41,935 bases of DNA from the NCBI GenBank assembly GCA_028281865.1, contig JANQJB010000164.1:1-41935 (forward strand), in the 5' to 3' direction. How positions within the stretch are numbered: the first letter of the stretch is position 1; the number at the start of each line of letters is the position of its first letter. A program made the position numbers and the translations under genes. This document shows, piece after piece, positions 1 to 8,313 of the stretch. This DNA is from Marinagarivorans sp. (GTDB taxonomy: Bacteria; Pseudomonadota; Gammaproteobacteria; Pseudomonadales; Cellvibrionaceae). The notes beneath the pieces are model-generated. The model was given only the letters and a program-made list of their open reading frames with translations, ran no database searches and had not been told where the DNA came from.

Positions 1-1
1 T

Positions 2-2596
2 AGCGGGATCAGCAGCAAACGACAGTGGACCATATTCTGGGCTGTAGCGGAGCAACTCGTTTGGCGTCACTGCATGCGAAACTACACCGGCTGATAGCAC
101 ATCATTACTTTCAATTACAGCAATCGGCACAATCGTTGAAGACGCTGCCACACTGGTGTAGTCGAACAAGAACAAGGTTCCGACAGAGCCCGGGCCATCA
201 AAGGCTGGAATTCCACCCTTATCAAATATTGCCGACCCCGCTGCAGCGTAATTGTGCCCTAAGGTTGTCATGGAATTATCACCTAGAGCTGTCAATGCAC
301 CGTCTACTAAGTTAACTGCGTTGACAAAGATTTCACGTTCGGTATTCGATGCAGTCGAATCCTTAATGTTATCTCGAACAACAAAGGCAGTATTAGATTC
401 AGCATCCACTTGCACCGGCCAGAATACATTTGCAGAAGCATTGACCGGCGGAAGCATAAACTCATCGACATCAACAACTGCAGTAACACCATTAGAGATG
501 TTCACCTGCACGAGCTTACCTTCATAGGGATCAGTGAAATAAATCTGGCGATTAATCGGGTCTAAATCGAGGCTGACTGCCTGTAGATCTTTATCACCGA
601 TACCCGCGATACCGGATTTGTCATTTCGCAGGTGGAGATAACCTTCTTCCATACCACCAGCCATCGTCATCATCTCGAATACAATTCGCACCTCCTCTTG
701 CTCTTCAGGAGTGTATGCAACATTAATGATTTCTCCGTCACTTCTCCACACACCTTCATTGTCGCGAGTCAACGCATTACCGTTGTATGTAATGCTTGCG
801 ATCTCAGAACCGTCTTGTGGAGGATTAGCGCGGAAGGCTACTTGAATGTCGACCGCTTCACTCTCACCGAGATTAGAATGCTGAGTCGGATAGAGCATAT
901 CAAGTGAGTAACCGTTAGTTCCTGTTTCTTTAGGCGAAGTCAAAATAGGAATTGAGCCACCACCATCTGTCGGAGGCCAGGGGTTACCTGGGCACCAAGG
1001 CTTACCAACATCAACGGCATGAGTAAGATAAGCCACTATTTGCTCAGCAACTACTAAATCCGGATTATTCGCTTGGCCAGGCATAAAGTTGTCGATAAAT
1101 TCGGCGAGCGTTAATCCCGTTTGCGGGTTACCGGTAGCACTGAGATAACCATCATCGGCATCATCGTATAGATCAATACCGTTTGGCGATAGTGGTCCAG
1201 TCCAAGAAGTCATGCCCGCCGTTGGAGCGCCATGGCACGCCTGACAATTCAAACTTCCACCAAAGGTTTGATACACATTTTCACCTGCCGCAACATCGCC
1301 ATCACAGCTAACAACGACCATACCGGAGGACGAAGAGCTACTAGAACTGGAAGACGAACTCGAACTACTTGAGCTTGAGCTACTTGATGAGCTCGAAGAA
1401 CTTGAACTGCTAGAACTAGAAGAGGACGAGCTGCTTGTCGAGCTAGAACTGCTGGAGGAACTTGAGCTGCTGGAAGAACTCGAGCTAGTCGAAGAGCTGG
1501 AACTGCTAGTAGAGCTTGAACCACCAGAAGAGCTTGACGAACTTGAGCTACTTGATGAGCTGCTGGAGGAGCTGGAGGAGCTCGAACTGCTTGAGCCATT
1601 ATTCGCAGGTGTCACGGTGATAACTATGGAGCTTTCGCTGGTATTACCGTCATTATCGGTAACTAAAGCAGTTAAGGTATATTCGCCAGGTTGCAAATTA
1701 CCCAATACAGGATCCGCAGCCGCTTGATTGGCCCTGCTATTTGGCCCCCATAAATAAGGTGCTGCACCTTCGCTTCTACTGTATTCATCGAAACCTGGTG
1801 CAGTGGATGTGACCGTTAGTTCAATATTATCGACGTTGTCATCGTTAGTAGCGGTAACTTCTACAGTCAAGTCATGCCCCTGCATAAACATGTCTTGGTC
1901 CATTGGCTCACTGAAGCTTAGCTCTGGAACCATAGCGCCAGATGAGCTTGAAGAGCTCGATGAACTGCTAGACGAAGAGCTGCTACTAGACGAACTTGAA
2001 CTGCCGGGATTATTTGGATCGACGATAAAGATAGTCAACGACAATAGCGTAGGCGATCCAGCCTCATCTATCGCTACTACAACAAGTGTTTTTGCACCGA
2101 GTTCTACTCCCGGCGCATTTAGGCCATGATCATCCGCTTCCCAAGTAAACGGTCCAGGTGCTGGGATTTCACCGATATCAACATTGTCGATTTGCAAAGT
2201 CACAGACTTCAAATCTCCATCGTTGTCCGCAGCCAGAACCGTAATATCCGGAACTGTACCAACAGCAAATTCATCACCATCATTGATGTTTTGGAAATTT
2301 ACTACGGGCTTGTTTGGTTTTGGAGTTTCACCGCTGCTTGAAGACGATGAGTTTGAACTACTGCTATTGGAGCTGGAGCTCGAATCTCCAGAAGAACTCG
2401 AAGAACTGCTTGAAGCGTTACCACTCGAAGAATTTGACGATCCAGTTCCACTAGAAGATGTTGAAGTTGAGGAAGAACTGCTTGAACCGAGAAAATCGTT
2501 CACCGAAGTTTTGTTACTGCTACCACAAGATGTAATGAATACGGCTATCGATACGAGAAAAATCGATCGAATCAACTTGTTGTTATTTAAGAACAT
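2..2596 (-). CDS. Polyserine-linked lipoprotein with Ig-like and cytochrome c domains (C-terminus outside window)
   Basis: This frame is open from an ATG at 2596 to the left edge (865 codons visible, no stop seen). A GGGGG Shine-Dalgarno lies about 6 nt upstream. Residues 1-24 form a lipoprotein signal ending in the lipobox I-T-S-C24. Serine-rich linkers cover roughly residues 38-88, 198-219 and 331-424. Between them sit two Ig-like domains of the Big_9 type (about 95-195 and 222-328). Residues 427-530 are a class I cytochrome c domain with heme motif C451-Q-A-C454-H455 and a candidate axial Met505. The rest is beta-rich with a propeller-like YFTDPYEGKLVQV segment. Polyserine linkers are typical of secreted proteins of Cellvibrio and Saccharophagus. 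I infer a surface- or periplasm-anchored electron-transfer protein, perhaps serving oxidative polysaccharide attack. The substrate is unknown. Confidence 0.85.
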   Translation of the reverse strand, partial: MFLNNNKLIRSIFLVSIAVFITSCGSSNKTSVNDFLGSSSSSSTSTSSSGTGSSNSSSGNASSSSSSSSGDSSSSSNSSSSNSSSSSSGETPKPNKPVVNFQNINDGDEFAVGTVPDITVLAADNDGDLKSVTLQIDNVDIGEIPAPGPFTWEADDHGLNAPGVELGAKTLVVVAIDEAGSPTLLSLTIFIVDPNNPGSSSSSSSSSSSSSSSSSSSSSGAMVPELSFSEPMDQDMFMQGHDLTVEVTATNDDNVDNIELTVTSTAPGFDEYSRSEGAAPYLWGPNSRANQAAADPVLGNLQPGEYTLTALVTDNDGNTSESSIVITVTPANNGSSSSSSSSSSSSSSSSSSSSSSSGGSSSTSSSSSSTSSSSSSSSSSSSSSSSTSSSSSSSSSSSSSSSSSSSSSSSSSSSSSSSSSSSSSGMVVVSCDGDVAAGENVYQTFGGSLNCQACHGAPTAGMTSWTGPLSPNGIDLYDDADDGYLSATGNPQTGLTLAEFIDNFMPGQANNPDLVVAEQIVAYLTHAVDVGKPWCPGNPWPPTDGGGSIPILTSPKETGTNGYSLDMLYPTQHSNLGESEAVDIQVAFRANPPQDGSEIASITYNGNALTRDNEGVWRSDGEIINVAYTPEEQEEVRIVFEMMTMAGGMEEGYLHLRNDKSGIAGIGDKDLQAVSLDLDPINRQIYFTDPYEGKLVQVNISNGVTAVVDVDEFMLPPVNASANVFWPVQVDAESNTAFVVRDNIKDSTASNTEREIFVNAVNLVDGALTALGDNSMTTLGHNYAAAGSAIFDKGGIPAFDGPGSVGTLFLFDYTSVAASSTIVPIAVIESNDVLSAGVVSHAVTPNELLRYSPEYGPLSFAADPA

Positions 2597-3588
2597 GTAT
2601 AACCCCCAGGTTAGAATGTCTTTAATTTGGATTTATTCGTGTTTATCAGTTTGCAAATCTAAAATTATTTGTAATTTGAACAAACCAAGCGTTTATTACG
2701 GCAAAAGTTGATAATGACTATTAAGCCTAAGTAAACACTTTTTAAAATTATTTTCCCTCGTATCTCACCTTAATTTACATACAACTGTTAACTAATACTA
2801 AGTAGTAAACACCCATTTAAATTTGCTGAACTTAATACTTGTGTTGTGAATCAGTTAACAGTGTTAAAACACTCCGGGTTTTCATAGGAACTTCGTAGTA
2901 TACACACGAGAAAATCGGCGAAGAGAGACCTAGAACACGTATTGTCTATATTCGTAACAAAGTTTGAGTGGAATTTTTACGTTTTTACGAAATATGAAGA
3001 GGAGTTCAAAGTTTTAGAAAATTCCGTCTGTACCAGAGGATAAAGGAGTATAGAGATTAAATAGATATTTTAAATTTATTGTTGTTATTAATGAAACGAA
3101 TACTTGTGTGTAATTGATTAAATATATTAAAAATCAAAAGCTTGTGAGAGGTATAAAGTCTGTATTTCGCTTGCGAACAGCGATAAAAACGCATTTATAA
3201 ACTGTGGACGGGAAAGCCTGTTATTGACAGTCCCATTTGTATTTGAGTTTTTCGGTGAATAAAAATAGCAGGCATCCACTGTTTAATATCGTGTTAACTG
3301 CAAAATGATTAACATCACCTTCTAACTGTGAAGTAGTTTTGAATATCATGTTACTAAGCCGGGGATTAGCAGTTGAGATTATTTTAATCTTTTTGTCGTC
3401 TGTATTCACTTGTGTGTAAGCTGTGAGTTGACGTGGATAACTTAATCGTTTGTTTTGAGGGCGATGGTTAAATGTTGAATAAGTATGTGGACAGCCTATT
3501 TATTTCTTTAGGGTAAACTGTTTGCTATGTGAATTATCTTCTGGCGGAGTTTAAATTAAGAAGGAGGGTATAAAGAGGTGAAATTATG
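2597..3588. other. AT-rich intergenic spacer of about 990 bp
   Basis: No convincing gene is seen. The only frames are short, low-complexity and lack a good Shine-Dalgarno; the 62-codon minus-strand frame at 3221-3409 has no recognisable motif. The spacer separates the upstream end of the lipoprotein gene from the 3' end of mnmE, so it should hold the lipoprotein promoter. A one-mismatch DnaA box (CGTGGATAA) lies at 3432-3440. No tRNA, strong terminator hairpin or repeat was recognised. Confidence 0.5.
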
Positions 3589-4953
3589 CTATTTACCGAT
3601 ACAAAAGCTGCTGAAAATTTTGCCGAGTAACTCATCGGGCGTTACCCTGCCTGTAATTTCCCCCAGATAATTTTGTGCCAGTTTAAGTTCTTCGGCTAAG
3701 AGCTCCCCCGCGCTCATATGGTCATTTATCAGAGCGGATCCACGATCGAGAGCTTCTTTTGTGCGGTTAAGTGCGTCGAGATGGCGCCGCTTTGCGCTGA
3801 TGATTCCCTCTGTATTATGTTCTAAGCCAAAGCGATTAAATATAGTCAATTTAAGCTGATCTAGCCCAGCTTTGGTTTTAGCTGAAACGCAAACAGCGGT
3901 TTCAGTGTCTGATGACCCAGGCGGTTTGATCCAACCTGATAAATCACACTTGTTAAAGACAACAAGCGTTTTGTTTTTGCTTTTATCACATTGTAAAAAT
4001 TCGGGCCAAGCGTGTTTAGGATTAATTTGCTGTGCATCTGTGCTGTCGCAAATGAGCAAAATCATATCCGCTTGATTGATTTCTGACCACGCGCGTTCGA
4101 TTCCTATTTGTTCGATCTGATCGTCGGTATTGTGCAGTCCCGCGGTATCAACGAGCTGGATCGGAAGCCCATCGAGATGAATTGTTTCTTTTAAGGTATC
4201 GCGGGTTGTGCCCTTTATATCTGTGACGATTGCGATCTCATTGTCAGCAAGAGCGTTAAGTAAGCTCGATTTACCAGCGTTTGGCCGACCGGCTATAACG
4301 ACTTTTAGGCCTTCGCGCAATAAGCAGCCCTGTTGAGCACTATGAAGAATTTTATTTAAGGAAGCAGTGATTTCGTTCAGGGCATTAAAAATTTTTGGGT
4401 CAGATAGAAAGTCAATTTCTTCTTCCGGAAAATCGATTGCGGCTTCAACAAATAATCTAAGATTTATTACTTGTTTGACCAAGCTGTTAATGTGTTTAGA
4501 AAATTCTCCTTGCAAAGAAGCGATTGCTTGTTTCGCAGCGCGTTCAGAAGATGCGTCAATTAAATCTGCAATAGCCTCCGCTTGGGTTAAATCAATTTTA
4601 TCATTTAAAAAAGCGCGCTCTGAAAATTCTCCAGGTAAAGCTTGGCGCGCGCCGAATGATAAAACAGTTTTTAGTAGAAGGTCCAAAACTACAGGTCCAC
4701 CGTGGCATTGGAACTCCACGACATCTTCACCCGTAAATGAGTGAGGCGCGAAAAAATGTAAAATTAGACCTTCGTCTAAGGTTTTATTTTGCGTATCGAA
4801 AAATTGAGTGAAATAAGCGTGTCTAGCAGTAGGAGAAGTAATTTTCGATATTTTTTCTGCGATTGAAAAAGCTGAAGGTCCCGACAATCTCACAATGCCA
4901 ACACTGCCCCTTCCGGGAGCAGTTGCAATTGCCGCGATTGTATCGTTGTTCAT
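3589..4953 (-). CDS. mnmE: tRNA modification GTPase MnmE (TrmE)
   Basis: MnmE works with MnmG (GidA) to place the carboxymethylaminomethyl group on the wobble uridine U34 of certain tRNAs, using GTP hydrolysis and 5,10-methylenetetrahydrofolate. The 454-residue length is normal. The N-terminal folate-binding domain begins IAAIATAPGRGSVGIVRLSG. A helical domain follows, with an inserted G domain. Its P-loop GRPNAGKSS lies at about residues 222-230, and the G2/G3 region contains GTTRDT and DTAGL. The protein ends in the diagnostic FCIGK with the catalytic cysteine. The ATG at 4953 lies 5 nt downstream of the yidC stop, so the two genes are almost certainly co-transcribed. Confidence 0.98.
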   Translation of the reverse strand: MNNDTIAAIATAPGRGSVGIVRLSGPSAFSIAEKISKITSPTARHAYFTQFFDTQNKTLDEGLILHFFAPHSFTGEDVVEFQCHGGPVVLDLLLKTVLSFGARQALPGEFSERAFLNDKIDLTQAEAIADLIDASSERAAKQAIASLQGEFSKHINSLVKQVINLRLFVEAAIDFPEEEIDFLSDPKIFNALNEITASLNKILHSAQQGCLLREGLKVVIAGRPNAGKSSLLNALADNEIAIVTDIKGTTRDTLKETIHLDGLPIQLVDTAGLHNTDDQIEQIGIERAWSEINQADMILLICDSTDAQQINPKHAWPEFLQCDKSKNKTLVVFNKCDLSGWIKPPGSSDTETAVCVSAKTKAGLDQLKLTIFNRFGLEHNTEGIISAKRRHLDALNRTKEALDRGSALINDHMSAGELLAEELKLAQNYLGEITGRVTPDELLGKIFSSFCIGK

Positions 4954-4958
4954 TTAAT

Positions 4959-6671
4959 CTAAGATTGATCAATTTTTTTGGTAATAAAATATTGTTGTGC
5001 AATGGTTAATCCATTATTGACCACCCAATAAAGAACAAGGCCTGCTGGCATAAATAGGCATAAACCGGTAAAAAATATTGGCATTAATTGCAATATTTTA
5101 GCTTGCATAGGGTCTGTAGGTGTTGGATTAAATTTCTGCTGAACCCACATCGATGCTCCCATTATAAGAGGCAAAATAAAAATCGGGTCTTTTACTGATA
5201 AGTCTTCAATCCAAAAGAAAAACGGTGCGTGGCGTAACTCAACACTTTCCATTAACACCCAATAAAGCGCAATAAATACTGGCATTTGAATAAGAATCGG
5301 CAGGCATCCGCTAACCGGATTAATTTTCTCAGTTTTATAGAGTTTCATTAATTCCGACGACATGCGCTGTTTGTCGGATCCATAACGGTCTTTTAATTCC
5401 TGCATCTTGGGTTGCAGTTTGCGCATGCGTGCCATGGATTTATAGCTTAAAGCGGAGGGATAGAAAAATATCGCCTTAATTACGATAGTAAGCAAAATAA
5501 TGGCTATTCCCCAATTGTTTGCAAAGGAATGCATAAAATCCAAACCGTAAAATAGTGGTTTAGCAATCCACCATAACCAACTGTAGTCGACGGTTAAGTC
5601 TAAGTAAGGTGAGGCTTTTTCCAAGCGTCGAATTTCGCGCGGGCCAGTATAGAAACTGGAAGAAAGTGTTTGAGAAGAAGAAGGAGCAATATTGACTGGC
5701 GCGCTGGTAAATTCAAGCGAATAAAAATCTCCACTTTTAAGTTTTCTAAATTGATAATGATTAATTAGATTTTCGGGCGGTATCCAGGCACTTAAAAAAT
5801 AATGCTGGACCATAGCTAACCAGCCACCCTTGATTTTATGTGAGAATGTTTCATCCTCAATATCGTCGAACGAAAATTTTTCGTAACGCGATTCTTCAGT
5901 TGTTGTCGCGCCGCCCAAGAACGGTTGCATGGCGAGGGGAGGTGCAATATTAGGATTACTGGAATCACGTTTAATGCTGCCGACAAAGCGTACGCTTTGA
6001 TTCTCTTCACTATTATTTTTAATAATATATTCGATTTTAATTAAGTAAGAATCACGCTCAAATGTAAAACGTTTGATTACGTCGAGAGAATCGTTATTGT
6101 TGAGTAAATCGACAACTAAGGTATCTTGTCCCTCTTGTAATTGGTATTGAGTTTGCGGGCTTGTGAATTTTGCTCGACCAGTTGGGCCGTCAATTCCGTT
6201 TTTACCGGCTAGACCACTTTTAGCTATATAAGTTAAAGATTGCGTATTATTTAGCAGTACCAAAGGGCGGTCAGTCTGGTTAAGTTTTTCAAAGTGTTTC
6301 AACAAACTCACTTTGAGTATGTCACCGCCGATTGGATCGATAATAAGTTTAAATGTATTTGTTGTAACTTCGATTAGTTCGTTTTTAAACTCGCTGTCTA
6401 ATTGAGTTACAGGTTCTTCGTCGGCAGCATCTACAGGAATTTGAGGAAAGTCATCAGCCGGCTCTTGTAATTCTTTGTTTTCGGGTTTTGTCGTTGTCGA
6501 TTCCAACGTCGCACTCGTTTGCGTTTGTGATGAGCGAACAATTTCTTCTGTGCTCGAAACAGTCGCAAGTTCTGCTTTGCGTTCTTGAAAAGCATTCCAC
6601 CGAAAAAATAGAAGAATAAATACAGCGACCATGCCGCCAATCAATGATAAACGTAACCAATCTGTCTTCAT
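4959..6671 (-). CDS. yidC: Membrane protein insertase YidC
   Basis: YidC inserts and folds inner-membrane proteins, alone or with SecYEG. The 570 residues fit the long Gram-negative form. An N-terminal membrane anchor covers about residues 8-23, a low-complexity spacer follows, and then a large periplasmic beta domain (about 95-345). The conserved insertase core with the C-terminal membrane segments runs from about 365 to the end. The core contains the conserved positively charged residue of the hydrophilic groove, here Lys in LLTIVIKAIFFYP, and the cytoplasmic coiled loop KLQPKMQELKDRYG. Its place between yidD and mnmE is the standard arrangement. The start is ATG at 6671. Confidence 0.98.
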   Translation of the reverse strand: MKTDWLRLSLIGGMVAVFILLFFRWNAFQERKAELATVSSTEEIVRSSQTQTSATLESTTTKPENKELQEPADDFPQIPVDAADEEPVTQLDSEFKNELIEVTTNTFKLIIDPIGGDILKVSLLKHFEKLNQTDRPLVLLNNTQSLTYIAKSGLAGKNGIDGPTGRAKFTSPQTQYQLQEGQDTLVVDLLNNNDSLDVIKRFTFERDSYLIKIEYIIKNNSEENQSVRFVGSIKRDSSNPNIAPPLAMQPFLGGATTTEESRYEKFSFDDIEDETFSHKIKGGWLAMVQHYFLSAWIPPENLINHYQFRKLKSGDFYSLEFTSAPVNIAPSSSQTLSSSFYTGPREIRRLEKASPYLDLTVDYSWLWWIAKPLFYGLDFMHSFANNWGIAIILLTIVIKAIFFYPSALSYKSMARMRKLQPKMQELKDRYGSDKQRMSSELMKLYKTEKINPVSGCLPILIQMPVFIALYWVLMESVELRHAPFFFWIEDLSVKDPIFILPLIMGASMWVQQKFNPTPTDPMQAKILQLMPIFFTGLCLFMPAGLVLYWVVNNGLTIAQQYFITKKIDQS

Positions 6672-6699
6672 TGAGAATCTCTGGTATTTTATTTGGTTG

Positions 6700-6978
6700 T
6701 TAGTGTTTTTCCGAAACGGGATTAAAACCGCCGCGGCATAAAGGTTGGCATCGGCAAAGACGATAGGTTGTAAGGTAAAAGCCTTTTAAAAAACCGTGGC
6801 GGGAAAACGCTATTTCAGCGTAGTGGGAGCAAGTTGGATTAAACCGGCATTGGTTCCCAATCCAAGGGCTGAGCATATAACGATAGACGTGGATAAGGGC
6901 AACCGCTCCGACTATCAACCATTTGTCGATGTATTCGGAGATTGGTGTCGTTGCACTTTTTGTATCACACGTTTCCAT
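6700..6978 (-). CDS. yidD: Membrane protein insertion efficiency factor YidD
   Basis: This small (92 aa) member of the YidD/haemolytic-domain family assists YidC-dependent insertion. The diagnostic core is visible: IHVYRYMLSPWIGNQCRF, then NPTCSHYAEIAF and a Cys-rich end with CRCQPLCRGGFNPV. The chosen ATG at 6978 overlaps the 3' end of rnpA by 64 nt, as is usual in this cluster, suggesting translational coupling. No later ATG would leave the core complete. It is followed after 28 nt by yidC. Confidence 0.95.
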   Translation of the reverse strand: METCDTKSATTPISEYIDKWLIVGAVALIHVYRYMLSPWIGNQCRFNPTCSHYAEIAFSRHGFLKGFYLTTYRLCRCQPLCRGGFNPVSEKH

Positions 6979-7334
6979 AAACCGTTAAGAGTATGTTGTA
7001 TCTCGCTATTGGACAGTGAATCCGCACCTTTGCGGGCGAGCACTATAGCATCAATCGATGGTAAATGGTGCTGATTATGGCGAAAAGACTCGCGAATTTG
7101 ACGCTTAAGACGATTGCGTTGATTGGCCAGACGAATATGTTTTTTTGCGATCACTAAACCCAGACGAGGGTAATTCGAGTAGTTGTAGCGAGAAAGAACT
7201 AAAAAATGATTGTTGGAGGCTCGAAATGGTGCGTCGTTAAATACCGCAGAGAAGTCGGCGCTTTTCAGTAAACGCTGACTTCTTTTAAATCCAAGCGGGG
7301 TAGCGTCAAGGGATTGAGAACAGTGATTGACCAA
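6915..7334 (-). CDS. rnpA: Ribonuclease P protein component
   Basis: RnpA is the protein subunit of RNase P, which removes the 5' leader of precursor tRNAs with the RNA subunit. Recognition rests on RLLKSADFSAVF near the N-terminus and the family signature AKKHIRLANQRNRLKRQIRE, which contains the RNR motif. I chose the TTG at 7334, four nt after the rpmH stop and just behind an AAGG sequence, giving 139 residues. The frame continues upstream to an ATG at 7433, but that would run across most of rpmH and lengthen the protein well beyond the family. The start is therefore less certain than the identity. Confidence 0.93.
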   Translation of the reverse strand: MVNHCSQSLDATPLGFKRSQRLLKSADFSAVFNDAPFRASNNHFLVLSRYNYSNYPRLGLVIAKKHIRLANQRNRLKRQIRESFRHNQHHLPSIDAIVLARKGADSLSNSEIQHTLNGLWKRVIQKVQRHQSPNTSTNG

Positions 7335-7338
7335 GCCC

Positions 7339-7473
7339 TTAGGCTGCCAATTGTTTACGACCCTTTGCTCTGCGACGGGCGAGTACCTTGCGGCCATTTT
7401 TTGTTGCCATACGCGCACGAAAACCGTGAACACGCTTGCGTTTGAGATTGCTGGGTTGAAATGTTCTTTTCAT
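7339..7473 (-). CDS. rpmH: 50S ribosomal protein L34
   Basis: This 44-residue gene begins [20 protein letters not shown] and ends with the Arg/Lys-rich tail GRKQLAA, as L34 does throughout the gammaproteobacteria. ATG is at 7473 and TAA at 7339-7341. It is the first gene of the leftward rpmH-rnpA-yidD-yidC-mnmE cluster and is transcribed away from the origin. An AGGT just upstream is the probable ribosome binding site. Confidence 0.98.
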   Translation of the reverse strand: MKRTFQPSNLKRKRVHGFRARMATKNGRKVLARRRAKGRKQLAA

Positions 7474-7837
7474 CGTCAATACCTACTGTCAACGCTGAGA
7501 ATTCAAGCATACTCGCCGTTTAATTAAACCTTAGACTAAATAATGAAAGACTCTTTCACAAAGCTTCTGAAACGTTAATTTTCCGATTCACGCCCTGTTT
7601 TTATCGTCTTCGCAGGGCTATCACAAAGAGCACAGCTCTGTGCGAATAGCTCTAGGATAGCCAAGCTTTTATCAGCATGCCAATTATCAAGGGACGGCGA
7701 TGATATAGGAGTGTTAAGACGAAATCAATGAGACTTGGCGCTTCTTTTAATCAAATTGTCGCAATCCCTTGAACAGCGGGCAATAGGATAATAAATCAAG
7801 AGAGTTACAACAGTTTTTGTATATGTTATAAACAGTT

Positions 7838-7846
7838 TTATCCACA
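7838..7846 (+). promoter_or_regulatory. DnaA box 1 (TTATCCACA)
   Basis: Exact match to the high-affinity DnaA binding site TTATCCACA, in the spacer between rpmH and dnaA. Confidence 0.88.
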
Positions 7847-7973
7847 GAATACGACTTGGAATCTTGCTGATTTCTGCTACTCTATTTGAGAGTCAGTTAG
7901 CGATAGAAGCTCCATGAAATCTGGGCTTACAATGAATGTACAATTTTGTAAATAGGCTTTGAAAAAATATTTG

Positions 7974-7982
7974 TGTGGATAA
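7974..7982 (-). promoter_or_regulatory. DnaA box 2 (TTATCCACA, reverse)
   Basis: The plus strand reads TGTGGATAA, an exact consensus box in the opposite orientation to the two flanking boxes. Confidence 0.88.
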
Positions 7983-8035
7983 CTCCGGTCAATAGGAGTA
8001 AACTCTTTTTTACTACGTCAGAGAGTGCTTAATTT

Positions 8036-8044
8036 TTATCCACA
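8036..8044 (+). promoter_or_regulatory. DnaA box 3 (TTATCCACA)
   Basis: Third exact consensus DnaA box, preceded by a T-rich run, about 270 bp upstream of the dnaA start. Confidence 0.88.
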
Positions 8045-8209
8045 ATCACCTTTAAACTTGTTATTTCCACGATCGTATATCGTACGAATCGTAGATTTTG
8101 TTTTGTTAAGGGCCAATTGTTCGTTTACTGAAAGTTCGCCTGAGTATTGGTTAAACGCTTCGGACCAAATATTACTTAAACACTAGCTCCAATTGAAACT
8201 GCGCTGAAT

Positions 8210-8223
8210 AGCGAATATTCGCT
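8210..8223. promoter_or_regulatory. 14-bp perfect palindrome upstream of dnaA
   Basis: AGCGAATATTCGCT reads the same on both strands and lies about 90 bp before the dnaA start, in the zone expected for its promoter. It could be a dimeric regulator site. No regulator is identified. Confidence 0.4.
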
Positions 8224-8313
8224 GTTTTGGGCGTTTTATTCACTCAAAGTATAAATAATAGTGAATACAAGAACACAATCAAAACTAAAACAAAGAAACG
8301 GGAGTGAGAGAAT

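Larger units (their letters stand above)
7474..8313. other. oriC: Chromosomal replication origin (oriC), rpmH-dnaA spacer
   Basis: This 840-bp gene-free stretch lies between divergent rpmH and dnaA, the position of oriC in Pseudomonas and relatives. It holds three exact DnaA boxes (7838-7846, 7974-7982 and 8036-8044), spread over about 200 bp with AT-rich sequence around them. It also has a 6-bp-arm inverted repeat (GCCCTG at 7592-7597, CAGGGC at 7613-7618) and a 14-bp perfect palindrome near dnaA. The promoters of rpmH and dnaA must also lie here. The exact unwinding element was not assigned. Confidence 0.9.

Noticed and set aside
1249-1599. Minus-strand Ala/Val/Pro-rich frame
   Set aside because: It is the polyserine linker of the lipoprotein read one base out of frame.
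3221-3409. 62-codon minus-strand frame in the AT-rich spacer
   Set aside because: No ribosome site, no motif and low-complexity composition; insufficient to call a gene.
3432-3440. DnaA box near mnmE
   Set aside because: CGTGGATAA differs from the consensus by one base, is isolated and lies about 4 kb from the other boxes; chance is a sufficient explanation.
7335-7433. Longer rnpA starting at ATG 7433
   Set aside because: It would overlap most of rpmH in another frame and add 33 residues absent from the family.
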